Shown piece after piece: positions 19,333 through 28,921 of a DNA stretch of 64,000 bases. The position numbers and the translations under genes were made by a program. Below the pieces are notes generated by a model. That model was not told the DNA's origin, ran no database searches, and saw nothing but the letters and a program-made list of their open reading frames with translations. The first letter of the stretch is position 1. Every line of letters starts with the position of its first letter. The stretch lies in assembly GCA_009841615.1 (NCBI GenBank), contig VXLL01000030.1, positions 27,081 to 91,080 on the forward strand, given 5' to 3'. This DNA is from Gammaproteobacteria bacterium. GTDB taxonomy: Bacteria; Pseudomonadota; Gammaproteobacteria; Pseudomonadales; Azotimanducaceae.

Positions 19333-20565
19333 GTGAACAAACTTTTGTATCGACTTTATGAGGTGATCGAATTGGAGGCTATTAATGAATTTTTTTCCGT
19401 ACTCAACAATGCCCCTTGGATGAGGTGGGTCTGGCTCGGATCTCACGTTTTCTTGATCGTTCTTGCTACTGCGTGCGTGCGCGCAATAGCAAAGGGACTG
19501 CTGAACAAATACGTCCAAAGAGGAAGTGAATCGAGGAGGAAATGGAAAGACGCCCTGAGCCGCGCGGCAAGTAAACCGCTTGATTGGGGAATTTGGGTCG
19601 TCGGTCTGAGCTTCGCCGGCAACAGAATCTACGATGACGTACTCACAAAACAAACGCTTGCCGCACTGGCAGAAACGGATCTAATAATCAACGAGACGAT
19701 ACGAGATTTGATCGCGCACGAGGGTGCTGATTCCATCTTTGAGAGGGTTGGCACGCTCCGTAGTGTTGCGCTGGGCGTATTGGTGGCGTGGTTCTTGAAT
19801 CGCTTCATCAAGGAATTTCAAGCAGTTGTTACCTTACCGCGTCGGGAAGGGACAGAATCGCGTTGGGATTCCGCGACCGCGAGCGCAGTGGGAAGAGTTC
19901 TACGCGCGTCCGTAATAATTACAACAGGTCTATTGATTCTTCAAGCCTATGGACTGCCAATTGAAGGAGTTTTGGCTTTTGGCGGCGTAGGCGGTATCGC
20001 CGTAGGGTTTGCCGCGAAAGACTTGTTGGCAAACTTTTTTGGTACGCTAATGCTACTCATTGACAAACCGTTTGTCGTCGGAGATTGGATCCGTTCGCCA
20101 GATCGCGAAATCGAAGGGACAGTCGAAGAAGTAGGTTGGCGCACCACTCGAATACGGACGTTTGATCGAAGACCGTTGTACGTGCCGAACTCTAACTTTG
20201 CTAGTCTCGCGGTAGAAAATCCAGAGCGAATGGAAAACCGACGGATTTACGAGACCTTTCGTGTTCGGTACGAGGATATGCCCAATGTCAAGAAGTTAAT
20301 TGACGAAGTACGCGAAATGTTGCGGAATCATCCGGCGATCGACGTAACGCGTACCCTTATGGTCAATTTAGACACTTACACTGAATTTTCTGTGAATTTC
20401 TTTGTGTACACATTCACGAAAACCACCCATTGGGTCGAATTTCACGAGATCAAAGAAGAAATACTCCTCTTAATCTCGGATATCGTTCATAAACACGGTG
20501 CCGACTTTGCGTTTCCAACGCAGACGTTGTATTTAGAGAACGATTTAGCCCCCCAACGTGCCTGA
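19333..20565 (+). CDS. MscS-family small-conductance mechanosensitive channel
   Basis: A 410-residue inner-membrane channel that releases osmolytes on hypo-osmotic shock. Hydrophobic helices lie at about 28-52, 80-95, 138-155 and 188-207. The pore helix region, with glycine-rich GGVGGIAVGFAAKDLLANFF followed by LMLLIDKPFVVGDWI, is the MscS TM3 signature. A beta domain follows (EGTVEEVGWRTTRIRTFDRR), then YVPNSNF and the cytoplasmic alpha/beta domain (VRYEDMPNVKKLIDEV). The start is GTG at 19333; an ATG with a good GGAGG at 19385 is out of frame. The gene stands alone. The longer N-terminus resembles YbdG-like members rather than the 286-aa MscS. It is the most housekeeping-like gene here. Confidence 0.92.
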   Translation: MNKLLYRLYEVIELEAINEFFSVLNNAPWMRWVWLGSHVFLIVLATACVRAIAKGLLNKYVQRGSESRRKWKDALSRAASKPLDWGIWVVGLSFAGNRIYDDVLTKQTLAALAETDLIINETIRDLIAHEGADSIFERVGTLRSVALGVLVAWFLNRFIKEFQAVVTLPRREGTESRWDSATASAVGRVLRASVIITTGLLILQAYGLPIEGVLAFGGVGGIAVGFAAKDLLANFFGTLMLLIDKPFVVGDWIRSPDREIEGTVEEVGWRTTRIRTFDRRPLYVPNSNFASLAVENPERMENRRIYETFRVRYEDMPNVKKLIDEVREMLRNHPAIDVTRTLMVNLDTYTEFSVNFFVYTFTKTTHWVEFHEIKEEILLLISDIVHKHGADFAFPTQTLYLENDLAPQRA

Positions 20566-21375
20566 AATTATATCGTCATGAAATAGTGCTGTGGTTCTAA
20601 TGCTCGGTGGTTGGACGCTGGTTTGATCCGGGGACGGTGGTGATGTCAGTACGTCTATCGGTTCGTATGTCCTTAGAGCGTGTTCCTGAGTCAAGACACT
20701 GAAAAGGGGATGTTCACGACAGAACGAAATCTATAGTAACTATGTATCGGTCTGAACGGGTGTTGAACGCGCTATTCAAAAAGGATAGAGATAGGACTAA
20801 GAGACTCTACTTGAATAACTCGACAAGATTTCGGTGGTTTCCCAAGACTTTGAAGTTTGCGGTCTTGTTGCAACAGCACTTTAGTGCTATGTGATTTGAG
20901 CTGAATCACTTCTAAGTAGAAAATCAGAAAACGTTGGAGACAGGTCGTGCCGACGACTTAGAGCCGTGAGTACACATGACGCTCTAAGCACGTGGTAAAG
21001 CATTTACCTTACAACCGAGAAGCAAGGAATCGTTGAGTACGGTAGCATTCACACCGAGCCCTCACGTGTTGAAATACGGAGCCGTCTCGTCATAGAGATG
21101 ATTTCGCTCGAGTGAAGGGATTAAGAAGTTCAGAGTTGATAGTGGGAGATCGTTTCGCCGATCAGATGAATGGTCAATAAATATTCCTAATTAGGTAATC
21201 CCAATACTCGGTTTTACAAGTCTGTGAGACCGTCTATGTGTATTTTTGTTTAGTTCTATACTTTTTTTTAAAAAATTAAACGACTTATTCAACATACCGA
21301 TAAAAGTGTAATTCCAAGTATTACAGAAATGAATTTATCACACGCAGACAATACTACTAAATATATATAGATGTA
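20566..21375. other. Intergenic, no supported gene
   Basis: About 800 bp with no coherent frame on either strand. The last 200 bp are strongly AT-rich and lead into the nuclease gene at 21,376, so they probably hold its promoter. No hairpin or repeat stood out. Confidence 0.4.
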
Positions 21376-22377
21376 ATGTTTGACAACGGCTCTGACACTC
21401 GATGGAGGATTGCTGAGAACCGGCTTGGGAACATTCTCAGGGCTCACATAGTTGCACAATCACGTACGCTTGAACAAAAAATTTCGGATTCCGGTCCCAT
21501 CAACCAAAGAATCGATCCTCATGTCCTGACCGAAGTTCGCAATATTCTCGTTGACCGCGAAGAGATTATTTGTCAACCAAGGAACACGGGAAACTGGTTT
21601 TTTCTAAAAAGTGTGCCGGTTCATTTAGTTCAACAGAGACTCAAAGAACAAGAGCAAATATTAAAGAGTATGAAACGATCCAAAAACTTTGGGAAGCGTG
21701 TTGGCCAGTGTCTGGAAATCGCTATATTTAGATCACTCCCCTTACAAAGTGAGTTCGAGTTCTTTGGTAGATTCAAGAATCTTGAGGAACATGACGATAG
21801 TGTGTTATACGAAAAGGAAGAACCTCCACAATCCATCAGTGAAAGATCATTGCCTGGTGATGAGAGATTGGACTTTCTTGTAAATTCCCGCGAGGGTGGC
21901 TGGGGCGGAATCGAAGCAAAGAATGTTCGAGAATGGATCTATCCAGATCGTGATGAAATACGCAAACTCTTGCGAAACTGTATAGATTTGGATTGTGTAC
22001 CAATTCTCATCGCTCGACGAATACCGTTCGTTACTTTTTTCGTTCTTTCAAAATGTGGTGTGATCTTTCATCAAACCTACAATCAACTACTACCTTCATC
22101 GGAGAAAGAACTTGCCGAGAAGATTAAGGACAAGCACCTCTTGGGGTACCACTATATTCGCCTTGGAAACACACCGGACGCACGACTCCAAAAATTCTTC
22201 TCCGAAAACTTACCAAAAATCTTCTCCGATGCTCGCTACCGGTTTGAGAAATACAAAGATCTTCTTAACGATTTTGCCTATGAAAACGTGCCATACAAAG
22301 AATTTTCTGCTCGAGTCCGAAGACGATACCACGGTACAAACGAAGATCATGATTGGGATGACAATCCTGTGTATTAA
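21376..22377 (+). CDS. PD-(D/E)XK nuclease-like protein, 333 aa
   Basis: A soluble protein with a plausible PD-(D/E)XK core: E114 in a helix (QCLEIAIF), D166 in DERLDFLV, and E180-A-K182 in WGGIEAKNV, followed by a helix and a strand (VPILIARR) as in Holliday-junction-resolvase-like folds. The N-terminal 100 residues are helical and charged, and a basic segment (ARVRRRYHG) lies near the C-terminus. No partner methyltransferase is adjacent. The upstream region is much richer in AT than the gene, a common mark of acquired DNA. It could be a restriction-like or nucleic-acid-repair enzyme. The motif assignment is by eye. Confidence 0.6.
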   Translation: MFDNGSDTRWRIAENRLGNILRAHIVAQSRTLEQKISDSGPINQRIDPHVLTEVRNILVDREEIICQPRNTGNWFFLKSVPVHLVQQRLKEQEQILKSMKRSKNFGKRVGQCLEIAIFRSLPLQSEFEFFGRFKNLEEHDDSVLYEKEEPPQSISERSLPGDERLDFLVNSREGGWGGIEAKNVREWIYPDRDEIRKLLRNCIDLDCVPILIARRIPFVTFFVLSKCGVIFHQTYNQLLPSSEKELAEKIKDKHLLGYHYIRLGNTPDARLQKFFSENLPKIFSDARYRFEKYKDLLNDFAYENVPYKEFSARVRRRYHGTNEDHDWDDNPVY

Positions 22378-22786
22378 CGCTCCGACTACTTCAATAACAC
22401 GTTCTAGTGTTTTATTACTCTCAGGAATAGTGGAAATTACCTTTGTGGGAGACATTCCATTCCTAAGAACATTGCTTAAGTCACCTAAGCTTTGTACATC
22501 GAATATTTTTCCCTTACCGTGTACCCAAGAATTCATACAGAGATCTGTCTTGCTCATATTTTTCGCCCCTCGACGATTTTATAGTAAATATGGTGTTATT
22601 TATTCCCATATTTAGCGAGCAAGACACAACCTCTTTAGCTGTTACACGTATTTTGGGAATAGAAGCTCTGAAGTCTGGACGGTATCTGATATCGCAAACA
22701 GCGGCATGGAATCCTGAGTTGAAAGTGTACTTACAATTGCTTCTCTTGGCATTCTCACTCTAACCACAGTACTACAAGGAAAACAA
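22378..22786. other. Intergenic with palindromic repeat
   Basis: This gap holds the repeat at 22,577-22,626. A minus-strand frame beginning at 22,557 (MSKTDLCMNSWVHGKGKIF) has a GAGGGG before its ATG but runs antisense into the nuclease gene, so I do not call it. Confidence 0.4.
22577..22626 (+). repeat. Dispersed palindromic repeat, copy A
   Basis: The unit reads AGTAAATATGG, a spacer of about 11, then CCCATATTTAGCG and AGCAAGAC. The arms can pair (AAATATGG/CCCATATTT). Related copies lie at 24,252-24,302, 28,801-28,848 (inverted) and 48,379-48,430. Confidence 0.7.
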
Positions 22787-23587
22787 TTGTTTACGAAGAC
22801 TAATCGACTTGATCGAAAAGAGATTTACCTAGACTCGCTAATCAAAAACCTAAAACTATGGCGAAACCTTCCAGCCTATCAGTTGGAACGTCGTGTGGAT
22901 GTACTGTTTAGTTTGGTACTACCAGAAATTTTCGAAAGAATGTTTTCGGAAGGGCGCAATGATCTGTTGGAAATACTACCCGAATTTCCCCTACATAAAG
23001 GGCTCGTTTTAAACGAGAACGACGAGTCGTACAACCGATCTGTGAAAGTGGATTTTGCAGTGTTTTACAAAGACCCCAATCGCATCTTCTTGGTAGAACT
23101 CAAAACAGATAATCATTCCATCAATGATGCACAGTTGAAGAATCTAAAGGCCGCGGCAGCTATCGAACCAACAACGTTGCTGAAAGGTGTGATCAAATGT
23201 GCGAGACATTCCGACAGTCCTCGTAAGTACGCCCACTTGATTTACTACCTCAATGAGTTGGGATGCTTTGAGAATTTCCACCACGTCAAAAGAATGAATC
23301 TAGACCAGGAAGGGTGTCGTTTGAGGGACAAATTTGAGAAGATTCAGATATCTCAAGATTGGACGAACGCGGATATTCAATTCAAAATTATTTATCCCGG
23401 TGGTGCTTCTAAGATTGCTGAGACCGCTCGAAAGATCGAATTGGTCAAAGCACTACCTGAGGAGACGCGCGCGTCGTTCTGTGACGTCATACGTGCCTTG
23501 GGGGAACATCCCTTAGCAAACTTTCTCCAAACATTAAGTGAATTCGAACCCGGTAGAGAGACTCCTTGGTCCCTTGAATCTAAATGA
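22787..23587 (+). CDS. PD-(D/E)XK nuclease-superfamily protein, 266 aa
   Basis: A soluble protein with a clear PD-(D/E)XK core: a helix with E34 and D38 (YQLERRVDVLF), then VKVDFAVFYKD with D89, and FLVELKTD with E104-L-K106, followed by a helix containing Q116 (NDAQLKNLKAA). Next come a strand and a helix (HLIYYLNELGC) and a charged C-terminus. The start is TTG with AAGGAAAAC just upstream; no in-frame ATG would keep the N-terminal helix. It lies about 400 bp after another nuclease-like gene on the same strand, separated by a repeat, so co-transcription is uncertain. Function is unknown, and a nuclease for defence or repair is inferred. Confidence 0.65.
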   Translation: MFTKTNRLDRKEIYLDSLIKNLKLWRNLPAYQLERRVDVLFSLVLPEIFERMFSEGRNDLLEILPEFPLHKGLVLNENDESYNRSVKVDFAVFYKDPNRIFLVELKTDNHSINDAQLKNLKAAAAIEPTTLLKGVIKCARHSDSPRKYAHLIYYLNELGCFENFHHVKRMNLDQEGCRLRDKFEKIQISQDWTNADIQFKIIYPGGASKIAETARKIELVKALPEETRASFCDVIRALGEHPLANFLQTLSEFEPGRETPWSLESK

Positions 23588-23816
23588 TGGGAACTGCTTG
23601 ATGCCGTCAAGTTCCACATCGAGTAGTTTGCATCCTTGATTTCGTATTGTTCAATGAGCGTATGCACTATCCGAACTTCCGCTACTACATTGAGTCTTCA
23701 CGAAATATTGATCTTCCATGTGAGAGAGGTGATTCATTCAAAGGTGTTGTAAATCTGTCAAAAAAGTCCGTCCTACATGAAATAATAAAACACTACTCTA
23801 TGCTAGAGAATACAGA

Positions 23817-24162
23817 CTGGGCTTCTTGGTGCGGTCCATGCATCAGGACATTTGCGAAGCTGAGGAAGCTATACACTTCCTACTAAGAAAAGGGATTCGA
23901 AGTTGTGCTCGTCTCCAAAGACGATACTGTTGAAGAGTGGGAAGAAGCATCCCGCGATCACGATCTTCCGTGGTTAAACTTGGCAGACATTGGAGGCTTC
24001 GACAACGAGACCCCGGTCGCGTATGGTGTGCGCTTTATCCCTAAAGCATGTCTAGTCGGCGCCGGAGGATGTATTATTCAAAAAGATTTAGCACCAGAGG
24101 CATTGGAATAAGTTCTAGTTCAACAATAGGGCGAATCTACTCAATCTGGTGATTCGAACTAG
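23817..24162 (+). pseudogene. Fragment of TlpA/thioredoxin lipoprotein gene
   Basis: The frame reads WASWCGPCIRTFAKLRKLYTSY, a stop (TAA where the intact gene has AAA), then EKGFEVVLVSKDDTVEEWEEASRDHDLPW and on to KDLAPEALE, a stop, and GESTQSGDSN. It is a close copy of the C-terminal thioredoxin domain of the gene at 46,464-48,290 and keeps its downstream sequence, including the palindromic repeat. The N-terminal 480 residues are absent, and two in-frame stops prevent a domain product. It is a partial duplicate. Confidence 0.9.
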
Positions 24163-24251
24163 AACGAGCACGTTCGGGTACTTAAGAACATCGCCAATTT
24201 GTTTAGCTCCTTCGTAATCAAAACGAGGCACTTAGTCGTAGCTCTCGCCCC

Positions 24252-24302
24252 TCAATGATCATAGAGTACATGTGGTGCTGTGTATTCTCATATTTGCTGA
24301 GT
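24252..24302 (+). repeat. Dispersed palindromic repeat, copy B
   Basis: A diverged copy (AGAGTACATGTGG ... TTCTCATATTTGCTGAG) after the TlpA fragment, in the same relative position as copy C after the intact TlpA gene, so it was duplicated with that gene. Confidence 0.6.
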
Positions 24303-24510
24303 AACACAGATCGGAAAAGAGACTAGCCCAAGAGTGAGACAGCAGTTTCGGTGTCGAGAAGATGGGTTGGGAAAGTTCGCGACCGTGCCCTTCTTCCATC
24401 TATACTGATTCCGAGCTCACGACCAGTGTACAAATAAATCGAACTCACAAATTAGGGAACAATGCCAATACCCAATGTCTGTGGGTCACTCGTCCTTGTT
24501 GGAATTTGTC

Positions 24511-26328
24511 TTAAGTGTTAACCACGCTCATGAGTATGCTGTGCAGACTAGAAACCTTATAAGTCAATTGCTGAAGTCTGCTGTATATTTCTTCCTTGAA
24601 TCGATCCTCAGCACCTTCTGAACTTCTCGGCAGCACAACGAACAAGTAACTGTCCATAGTAGAGTACGTTTTGCTTCCAAATTTCACGTTTTCGACTGTT
24701 CTAAGCTGCCCACACTCCCAGTTAAACTCTTTACAAATCGCCTCACCGACATCGTGAGCTACATTTTGTCCGGTTGGGCACTCCAAGCCAAAGTAAAAGA
24801 ACAATCCGTCTCCACGTAAAAACAGAAATGTGTGTGGATGCCACTTTAATTTGAGGTATACAGTGTTTGCAGTCTTCCTAAATTGACCGTATTGCGGCTT
24901 CTGGCAGTTTACAAATTCAGAAAATCTGTGATTGAGCTCGGCCCTCATATCAAATGCAAATTCATCCTCATCAAAGTTTGAAAGTGAGGGACTGTGTCCT
25001 ACTAGTGCAGAGTGAGAAAACAACTCTCGCAAATGTGAAATTTCCTCCATTGAAAAATCCTTATCTCCATCCAGTTGCACACTTTCCAGAAAAGTTCCGA
25101 AAAACTCTGCCGCGTTGTCTACTTTTAATTTATCCCCGTCGGCAAGCAACTTCTCCCTCATCTCGGCAAACTCTTCTGAGTCCTTTAAGCCATGCTCCAA
25201 CGCTCGCAATCGAGTCGTAGAGACATCTTTCACAATATAGTCATATAAAGGTTCATATGCTTCTACCATACACAATATTCCCATCATTACCCTATTCGAG
25301 TGTCTTCGATCAATTGATACGCTCCGCACTGTGTCTTCTGCATCAACAAATTCAAACTTTTTTTCGTTCAATAAGACCAAAAGCTGCAAAGTATTGAGTA
25401 GACGCTTAATCGTTCTCGGATTAAATTCAATCGAATGTTCAATGAGTTCTTGACATTTCGTTATATCCTCTTCGATAAATTGCAAATCAAGACCAGTGAG
25501 CAGTTGCCCTAAGTATTTTTCCGGCTCGTATCTTTTGAGCGGCATTTTGAATGGGACTTGAATGATTTTGTCGAAGAAGCTCTTTCCTTTCAGATCGTTA
25601 AGATCCCAATTGAATTTCTCTTTCAAACCTGTCTCAACCACCCCGTAGTCGCAAGCGAGTACATATACACACTTGTCAATATCTAAGAAAACTTTCATTG
25701 CCTCTAGTAGTTCGACCGCCCGCATGGGTGGGATTCGATCTAAGTCATCGACAAATACGACAATTTTGTCCGAACTAGCTTTTTGAACGGTTACCTCATT
25801 GATGACGTTTTCCATTTCATCTTTCAATTTTGAAAGTATGTTGGCACTGTCTAATTCGTTTCCATTTTGAGTTTTTATGATATCCAGCATTTCTCTGATG
25901 GCATCAGCTTGGCCTACTAAGCTGCCGCCCCCCACTGCGAGCGCTGTTCCAGCCTTTTTCAAAAAGTTCGAAAATTCGTCAATTCGCGTTCGAAGAGTTG
26001 CATTGGTTTGTTCCGTACGCAGTTTTGTTGTTAGGTTTTGCATCATAGAAATTGCTAAACATCCAGCAGAATCGAACTGCGAATACTGCCACGTGTTAAA
26101 CCAAACAGTTATATTCTTTTGTTTTTTTGAAGATTTATCGGTTAAGCCCTGCCGGATCAAATTCATCAAGCTGGTTTTCCCCGTACCCCAACCACCCTGC
26201 AGGGCGATTGTTAAAGGTGTATCGCAATGCTCAATAAATTCTGTTAGTACATCAGCGTAATCAACGATACCCAACGCTTCGTCACACTTATCAGTAATTG
26301 GTTGATCTTTGAGGCCTATTTTTTTCAT
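24511..26328 (-). CDS. KAP-family P-loop NTPase
   Basis: A 605-residue NTPase of the KAP family. Walker A is GGWGTGKTS at residues 45-53, followed by the family's aromatic strand VWFNTWQYSQFD (75-86). The Walker B strand is VVFVDDLDRIPP (190-201). Between them lies a glycine-rich hydrophobic segment (GTALAVGGGSLVG, about 127-139), where many KAP proteins have inserted membrane helices, here weak. The C-terminal 250 residues are a separate domain without a known motif. AGGTAAGTAG precedes the ATG. KAP NTPases occur in phage-defence operons (QatA, for example) and in signalling, but this one has no recognisable partner gene. Confidence 0.88.
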   Translation of the reverse strand: MKKIGLKDQPITDKCDEALGIVDYADVLTEFIEHCDTPLTIALQGGWGTGKTSLMNLIRQGLTDKSSKKQKNITVWFNTWQYSQFDSAGCLAISMMQNLTTKLRTEQTNATLRTRIDEFSNFLKKAGTALAVGGGSLVGQADAIREMLDIIKTQNGNELDSANILSKLKDEMENVINEVTVQKASSDKIVVFVDDLDRIPPMRAVELLEAMKVFLDIDKCVYVLACDYGVVETGLKEKFNWDLNDLKGKSFFDKIIQVPFKMPLKRYEPEKYLGQLLTGLDLQFIEEDITKCQELIEHSIEFNPRTIKRLLNTLQLLVLLNEKKFEFVDAEDTVRSVSIDRRHSNRVMMGILCMVEAYEPLYDYIVKDVSTTRLRALEHGLKDSEEFAEMREKLLADGDKLKVDNAAEFFGTFLESVQLDGDKDFSMEEISHLRELFSHSALVGHSPSLSNFDEDEFAFDMRAELNHRFSEFVNCQKPQYGQFRKTANTVYLKLKWHPHTFLFLRGDGLFFYFGLECPTGQNVAHDVGEAICKEFNWECGQLRTVENVKFGSKTYSTMDSYLFVVLPRSSEGAEDRFKEEIYSRLQQLTYKVSSLHSILMSVVNT

Positions 26329-26775
26329 CTACTTACCTAATCAAGATTTGTTTGGCGTGAGGAATGTTACACACTAGAAAGATGAGGCCATCAGTCAAAA
26401 ACACCTTTCTCACACACTCGTAGGGTGTCTTTGATGAATTTGAAAAACTGGCTTACCTATGTAGGAAAAGATTGGAAAACTGAGAACGGAGTGTTGATCG
26501 AAGAAGAGTTGGTACGAAGTATTGATCTCTGGAGTTTCGCGTAGGGACCCGGCGCAAATGAACCTACAAAATAAGCTCCAATGGCAACAATTGGAAGAAA
26601 GCATGTACTTCTTTGTTCCACCTGTTAAACCAACTGTAGGTGCCACTGTCACTCAAAGGAGCGGGTTCATGTTTCTAGTCTCAGTTCAGATATAACTCAT
26701 TCCAAAAAACTGAACACAGTAAATTCCCAACAAAACAGTTCGGCTACAACGTTGAGATGAACCTAACTCTACAAC
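26329..26775. other. Intergenic, no supported gene
   Basis: A short plus-strand frame around 26,435-26,550 reads NLKNWLTYVGKDWKTENGV and then hits stops, which may be a decayed small gene. Nothing else was seen. Confidence 0.35.
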
Positions 26776-27015
26776 TCACCGCGAATTCTTCCTCCGAATC
26801 CATTCATCAAAATATGGACGCAGCATTTGTAACAATTCCTCGTTCGACACTCCGTCCAATGTTTCCAAGCAAGATATCGGTAGCGCAGTTATAGGCACTA
26901 AGGCTACTTGCTCTTCACCCTCAAAGCATATATTCACTTCGAGGGTGTCGCACAAACCAACACCACTAGGATTAACGTGCCACCCTAGAACCTTGACTGG
27001 ATACGATTCAGACAT
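26776..27015 (-). CDS. Hypothetical small protein, 79 aa
   Basis: A small soluble protein beginning MSESYPVKVLGWHVNPSG, with a beta-rich first half (DTLEVNICFEGEEQVALVPI) and a helical, charged C-terminus (LLQMLRPYFDEWIRRK). AAGAAGA lies six bases before the ATG. It follows the 58-aa gene at 27,071-27,247 by 55 bp on the same strand, so the two probably form one transcript. I do not recognise it. Confidence 0.55.
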   Translation of the reverse strand: MSESYPVKVLGWHVNPSGVGLCDTLEVNICFEGEEQVALVPITALPISCLETLDGVSNEELLQMLRPYFDEWIRRKNSR

Positions 27016-27070
27016 TGCACATCTTCTTGACTTGTACTCCTGCAGAAACTCGTTGGAGACCTATCGAGAT

Positions 27071-27247
27071 CTAGGAAAAGGGGCGATCTTTTCTGGGTTG
27101 GTTAGCCCATCTTTTGAAACTCGCGCCCCATTGAGCCTCAATCAGTTTTTTAGCTTCGGTGGGATTTCGCGCGTCTATGGAAACCGGCTGCGGTTGGGGC
27201 ACACCTTGAACGTAAATTCTTCCGTAGTATGTTTTGCGTAAACTCAT
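27071..27247 (-). CDS. Hypothetical small basic protein, 58 aa
   Basis: The frame begins MSLRKTYYGRIYVQGVPQPQ and ends in RWANQPRKDRPFS, with TGAGGAAC a few bases before the ATG. It has a strand-strand-helix layout: two short strands (TYYGRIYV, QPVSIDA), a helix (NPTEAKKLIEAQWG), then a basic tail. It resembles in layout the broken small gene at 28,346-28,527. It probably shares a transcript with the 79-aa gene downstream. Function is unknown; a nucleic-acid-binding or regulatory role would fit its charge. Confidence 0.55.
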   Translation of the reverse strand: MSLRKTYYGRIYVQGVPQPQPVSIDARNPTEAKKLIEAQWGASFKRWANQPRKDRPFS

Positions 27248-27864
27248 AGGTTGTTCCTCAGTTTAGAGTCGTGGTGACAATGAATTGGAGACTCATTGCA
27301 GTGCAGTAGCAGCGTCGAGAAATTTCGATCAGTATCAGTTCTAGTAAATGAAAACGTGAACGCACTCCTCAGCCGATAATCTAACTTGGTGTATCGAATT
27401 CAAAACGCAATCACGCAATTCGAACTCGCTCCAACTAATAGCGCAAGCTTAGTCTCCAGAGAGTCGAATTTTAGTGAACCGCAAAGTACGTTCGGACCAA
27501 TTCAATCGTACGAAACCACATTGTGGCTGCTAGTCTAACAAGATGCGAACACAACGAGTACTGCGTGGTTTCCACCAGTAATATCGACAAGTGGTTTGTT
27601 CTAGACAATTGAGTTTGATAGGATTGAAACCGACCTCAAGAGACGATTTATCAGTTTCGACTACTGGGCTTGTACCTGTACTGACCACCAGAATTCGCTT
27701 CTTCTTTGAATTTGAACCAACAATACAGAGTTGGAAAATATTTACCAGTTTAGCATAACTACTAAATGAATATCCAGTATAAAAGCATTGAGGTGACGCT
27801 TCTGTTCGACTTAGTTAAAACATTGTCGATGAATGTTGTGACGAGTTCGGATTCTTCGGTCTAT
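27248..27864. other. Intergenic, no supported gene
   Basis: No coherent frame or repeat was seen. A 60-codon frame at 27,766-27,948 overlaps the 3' end of the membrane-protein gene and is not convincing. Confidence 0.4.
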
Positions 27865-28254
27865 TTACTTTTTGTTCGATTTAGCGGTCAGAAATTTGTA
27901 AATGAGATATCCGACGACTACGAGAATCGCTGCTATGAGGTACGTTGAAATCGCTCCTATTGCGATCCCCGCGTTCGAATTGTCCTTGATATGCATAAAG
28001 GATATAACGCCGCAGATCCCTGACACTCCGAGGAATATGTACCCGATCCATGATGCTGAAATCAGAAGCACGTACAACCCGATAAAGATTGGTATAACCA
28101 TCAACGCCGCGATCGCGATGTCAGATTTGTTGTAGGGAGTGTACCCGTATTCTTGGAGAGAGTAACGGTGCAAAGCACGTCCTACAAAGAACAATGCTAC
28201 TGCTATCGCAACGTAGATGAGCCCCAAAATGAACAGGAATGTCGAGCTGTCCAT
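27865..28254 (-). CDS. Four-helix inner-membrane protein, 129 aa
   Basis: A hydrophobic protein with four predicted transmembrane helices at about residues 5-26, 46-67, 70-86 and 95-121, short loops and a C-terminal KFLTAKSNKK tail, which places the C-terminus in the cytoplasm. No motif suggests transport or catalysis. It is transcribed divergently from the small broken gene at 28,346. Small orphan four-helix proteins can be toxins, immunity proteins or envelope-stress factors, but nothing here selects among these. Confidence 0.65.
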   Translation of the reverse strand: MDSSTFLFILGLIYVAIAVALFFVGRALHRYSLQEYGYTPYNKSDIAIAALMVIPIFIGLYVLLISASWIGYIFLGVSGICGVISFMHIKDNSNAGIAIGAISTYLIAAILVVVGYLIYKFLTAKSNKK

Positions 28255-28345
28255 ACTGTTAGCTTCTACAAAATTCTACAGACAATAACGTTCGGCATTA
28301 TAGACCAAGAGCAGGCTTACAATGCCAAGGAAAGGAGAACGACCC

Positions 28346-28527
28346 ATGCAAAATCAATCTATGAGGAAATACGTTGTAACGGTTACCACGCGCAGAACTC
28401 CCGAGTACGTTAAGAGATCAGTTCCGGGACGAATCGAAGTCTGGGCATACTACCAGGGGATGCACAAGCCTTAGTTGAAGCGATGTTCAACTACGATGTC
28501 AAAATCAAGGACGTAAAGGAAATTTAA
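28346..28527 (+). pseudogene. Frameshifted small protein gene
   Basis: AAGGAAAGGAGAAC precedes an ATG. The first frame reads MQNQSMRKYVVTVTTRR and on to GRIEVWA, then runs to a stop. Another frame continues with GDAQALVEAMFNYDVKIKDV and ends EI. Losing one base after the codon for the last Ala of VWA would join them into a protein of about 60 residues with a strand-strand-helix-strand layout like the 58-aa gene at 27,071-27,247. It is a recent frameshift or a sequencing error; the strong ribosome binding site is retained. Confidence 0.65.
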
Positions 28528-28921
28528 TCCTACATACGATGTTGATTGTCGTTTGACGGACCATACTGTTCGAAGTAATCAATAAGGATCTGTTCAAGGT
28601 TGTATCTCTGGGCGGTGCGGGTTCGTGAACAATCCCTATCTAGACAGCATGATTGCGCCGAGTACTCCAGAATACACAATAAAACAAATCATCTCAAGCC
28701 AGTTAATTTCCTAGTCTTTAGACTAGTCAGATTCTTATAAATCCGTACTCAGTTCTTCTACGTGAGGTAAAGCCTCTTTGGCTGCCACTTCAGCGTGAAG
28801 TCTTGCTCGCTAAATATGGGAAGATATCACACCAGGTTTACTAACGAATGATCGATAGGAGAAACCCATAAACAAGCAAATCGCACGGTGTGCGAGAACT
28901 CTTCTCCGTCTGGTTTTAAGA
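28528..28921. other. Intergenic with inverted copy of the palindromic repeat
   Basis: No gene was seen. It contains the inverted repeat copy at 28,801-28,848. Confidence 0.4.
28801..28848 (-). repeat. Dispersed palindromic repeat, copy D (inverted)
   Basis: Read on the minus strand it gives AGTAAACCTGGTG ... TTCCCATATTTAGCG then AGCAAGAC, a close match to copy A at 22,577-22,626 but in the opposite orientation. Confidence 0.7.

Noticed and set aside
19385..19387. Alternative MscS start at an ATG with good GGAGG
   Set aside because: It is out of frame with the channel coding sequence.
22210..22557. Minus-strand frame of 115 codons with a GAGGGG before its ATG
   Set aside because: Half of it is antisense to the nuclease gene and its start lies next to the palindromic repeat; not enough support.
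22577..28848. A composite transposon bounded by palindromic repeat copies A and D
   Set aside because: The ends are inverted copies but no transposase frame or target duplication accompanies them, so only the repeats are reported.
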